In this document: positions 4,840-6,421 of the stretch, in pieces
Layout of the letters: every line of letters begins with the position of its first letter
Numbering within the stretch: position 1 is the first letter of the stretch
NCBI GenBank assembly: GCA_041689775.1
Contig: JBDNFP010000362.1
Location: forward strand, 1 to 6,421
Reading direction: 5' to 3'
DNA length: 6,421 bases
From: JBDNFP01 sp041689775
Lineage (GTDB): Bacteria > Bacteroidota > Bacteroidia > Cytophagales > Spirosomataceae
Made by a program: the position numbers and the translations under genes
Notes under the pieces: generated by a model
What the model was told of the DNA's origin: nothing
Database searches by the model: none
The model's input: the letters and a program-made list of their open reading frames with translations, nothing else

Positions 4840-6132
4840 ATGGAACAATACGCTAAAATATTAACCCTGGCGATGCCTATTTTTTTGTTGGCTGTGCTGT
4901 CCGAAAAGTTTTACGGATGGTTCAAGTACCGGCATTCCTTCAAAAATATGGACATGATTTCGAGCCTTAGCTCAGGCTTTACCAACAGCCTGAAAGATGC
5001 ACTTGGCTTGGGGATTTCAATCATCACTTATGTCTGGATGGTAGATCACTGGGCATTTTTCAAGATTGAATCCTCTATTTTAGTCTACGTTGTGGCATTT
5101 GTGGTACTCGATCTGGCCGGCTATCTGGGCCATTTGTTGAGCCATAAAATCAACATTCTCTGGAATCGCCACCTTATTCACCATAGCAGTGAGGAATTTA
5201 ACCTGGCCTGTGCGCTTCGGCAGAGCATTTCGGGCATCGTTAATATTTTCACCATTTTCCTGATTCCGGCCGCATTTTTAGGAGTACCCGCCATGGTCAT
5301 TGCAATCATAGCTCCTCTGCATCTTTTTGCGCAGTTTTGGTATCATACCGTTTATATCGGAAAAATGGGCTTTTTTGAAAAGTTCCTGGTTACGCCTTCC
5401 CATCATCGCGTTCATCACGCCATTAATCCTATCTATCTGGACAAGAACCACGGACAGATTTTTATTGTCTGGGATAAGCTTTTTGGTACCTATCAGGAAG
5501 AACTTCCGGATGTTCCACCAGTATACGGCATCACGCGTCCGGTAAGTACTTGGAATCCGATAAAGATCAATTGGGGGCACCTATGGTTAATAATACAAGA
5601 CGCCTGGCGCGCCCGCAGTTGGTACGACAAGCTTCGGATTTGGTTTATGCCCACGGGTTGGCGTCCGGCCGACGTAGAAATGCAGTATCCGGTAAAGAAA
5701 ATTGAGGATGTATATAACTTTGAAAAGTATGACCCCGCTGCCTCAACCTGGCTCATTGTGTGGGCATGGTTACAGTTTACGTTTACTTTTGTTCTGATTT
5801 ATACTCTCTTCAATAACCTGATGCTGATCGGGTTTCCTAACGCCATTTATTGTGGGGTTTTCATCGTTTTAGGTATCTATTCCTACACCGAATTGATGGA
5901 CCGCAACTCGTACGCCTGGGCTTGGGAAACTTTACGAAACGTTGTTGGACTAGGTATCTTATTCTACATGGGCAACTGGTTTGGCGTGGAGTCGGCCGGT
6001 AATTGGATGAGCTACTTTTTTGGGGCCTACTTCGTGGCTGCCACGGTTGTAACCGCCGGGTTTATAGCGTTGGATATCAATAAAGAGCCCGTTTCGGAAG
6101 TTGAGAGGATCAGGAATTATTCTATTTCCTGA
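4840..6132 (+). CDS. AGMO-like membrane di-iron hydroxylase (sterol desaturase/fatty acid hydroxylase superfamily)
   Basis: A 430-residue polytopic membrane protein. It has the full eight-histidine iron-binding set of the superfamily: H98-x3-H102, H111-x2-HH (114-115) and H189-x2-HH (192-193). Beyond that it shares motifs I recall from human alkylglycerol monooxygenase (AGMO/TMEM195, about 445 residues): HHSSEEFNLACALRQS (114-129), PSHHRVHHAINPIYLDKN (186-203), the I/V-WDK-L/I-FGT motif (209-217) and a C-terminal ETLRN (363-367) before a membrane block. Helices are around 5-22, 79-97, 130-165, 303-324, 328-349, 367-381 and 390-411; the extra C-terminal set is typical of AGMO and absent from short hydroxylases. 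AGMO cleaves the ether bond of alkylglycerols using O2 and tetrahydrobiopterin. Whether this enzyme acts on ether lipids, sterols, hopanoids or fatty acids is inference. The ATG at 4840 has no Shine-Dalgarno, as usual here. It is followed by a terminator and has no co-directional partner in view. Confidence 0.88.
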   Translation: MEQYAKILTLAMPIFLLAVLSEKFYGWFKYRHSFKNMDMISSLSSGFTNSLKDALGLGISIITYVWMVDHWAFFKIESSILVYVVAFVVLDLAGYLGHLLSHKINILWNRHLIHHSSEEFNLACALRQSISGIVNIFTIFLIPAAFLGVPAMVIAIIAPLHLFAQFWYHTVYIGKMGFFEKFLVTPSHHRVHHAINPIYLDKNHGQIFIVWDKLFGTYQEELPDVPPVYGITRPVSTWNPIKINWGHLWLIIQDAWRARSWYDKLRIWFMPTGWRPADVEMQYPVKKIEDVYNFEKYDPAASTWLIVWAWLQFTFTFVLIYTLFNNLMLIGFPNAIYCGVFIVLGIYSYTELMDRNSYAWAWETLRNVVGLGILFYMGNWFGVESAGNWMSYFFGAYFVAATVVTAGFIALDINKEPVSEVERIRNYSIS

Positions 6133-6227
6133 GAAACTTACCTGTGAGGATTAGAGAGTTAATTCGTTGAGGTAATTTATCTCGTTGGACTTCAGGAAAG
6201 CTACTAAGAGATTCTATGCCATATACT

Positions 6228-6269
6228 AAAAGGGCAGCTATTCCGGACTCTCGGAATGGCTGCCCTTTT
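6228..6269. terminator. Strong bidirectional intrinsic terminator
   Basis: An 18-bp stem (6228-6245 with 6252-6269) with a single G-T wobble and a six-base loop (GACTCT). It begins with AAAAGGGCAGC and ends with GCTGCCCTTTT, so both strands have a GC-rich stem followed by T's. It lies between the convergent ends of the hydroxylase (plus) and the gene at 6303 (minus) and should stop both transcripts. Confidence 0.88.
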
Positions 6270-6302
6270 GTATTAAGTACTGATGTTACGCAAGTCGTCC
6301 GT

Positions 6303-6421
6303 TTATCCAAATGAGATGTTGCCTTCGTGCTTTAGTTTGAGTGATTCTAGTTCTTTGAAAGCGGCCTGAATGGCCTTGACATAGATTTTGCCTTTCAGGG
6401 CGAAATCGTTGAGTTTTTCAC
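6303..6421 (-). CDS. C-terminal end of an unrecognised protein (partial)
   Basis: The minus strand is open from the right edge (first full codon at 6419) to a TAA at 6305-6303, giving 38 residues that begin EKLNDFALKGKIYVKAIQ and end ESLKLKHEGNISFG. The composition (amphipathic helix, AIQAAFKELESLKL) is that of a normal soluble protein tail, and the stop sits just before the bidirectional terminator. The family is not recognisable from so short a piece. The frame is chosen because the other two minus-strand frames are broken by stops in the first codons. Confidence 0.6.
   Translation of the reverse strand, partial: EKLNDFALKGKIYVKAIQAAFKELESLKLKHEGNISFG

Noticed and set aside
6110..6132. TCAGGAA / TTCCTGA inverted repeat at the hydroxylase stop
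   Set aside because: Arms of only 7 bases with a 9-base loop, no T-run, and a much stronger terminator lies 100 bases downstream.
6138..6175. TTACCT / AGGTAA inverted repeat
   Set aside because: Six-base arms with a 26-base loop are too weak to support a structure.

Overview
The window looks like a chromosomal segment of a Bacteroidota bacterium, most likely a cytophagalean (Dyadobacter/Spirosoma-type) organism. This is inferred from three things: a DUF1080 secreted protein, candidate promoter boxes of the Bacteroidota type (TAnnTTTG), and the absence of clear Shine-Dalgarno sites before the starts. The species cannot be named from the sequence alone.

Layout, left to right. Positions 1-141 hold the N-terminal 47 codons of an IS630-like transposase on the minus strand, running off the left edge and visibly GC-richer than what follows. 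A hairpin with a T-run lies at 208-243. Then come two minus-strand genes: an MsbA-type ABC exporter (263-2098) and, upstream of it, a secreted DUF1080 protein (2265-3047). The 166 bases between them are unusually structured, with two adjacent hairpins, a degenerate heptamer repeat and a promoter-like box almost touching the exporter start. Next is a two-gene minus-strand unit: a 57-residue lysine/glutamate-rich protein (3883-4056) feeding into a coiled-coil plus J-domain protein (3146-3874), with a promoter-like box just upstream.

A SnoaL/NTF2-like gene (minus, ATG at 4609) follows. It is interrupted: its frame stops at a TGA (4256-4258), but the same frame continues for 37 more sense codons to a TAA at 4142-4144, and that tail reads like the normal C-terminus of this family with the TGA standing where a tryptophan is expected. 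It is divergently arranged with a 430-residue integral-membrane di-iron hydroxylase (4840-6132, plus) that strongly resembles alkylglycerol monooxygenase (AGMO/TMEM195). The 230-base region between them holds an 11-bp near-perfect palindrome that could be an operator. A strong bidirectional terminator (6228-6269) separates the hydroxylase from the C-terminal end of an unrecognised minus-strand gene (6303-6421).

The genes do not form one obvious pathway. Membrane-lipid work is a loose common theme for the MsbA-like exporter and the AGMO-like enzyme, but they are far apart and on opposite strands. I see no CRISPR array, tRNA, rRNA or convincing new multi-gene system. The best second-look items are the nonsense-interrupted SnoaL-like gene, the unlisted 57-residue gene coupled to the J-domain gene, and the structured non-coding stretches.
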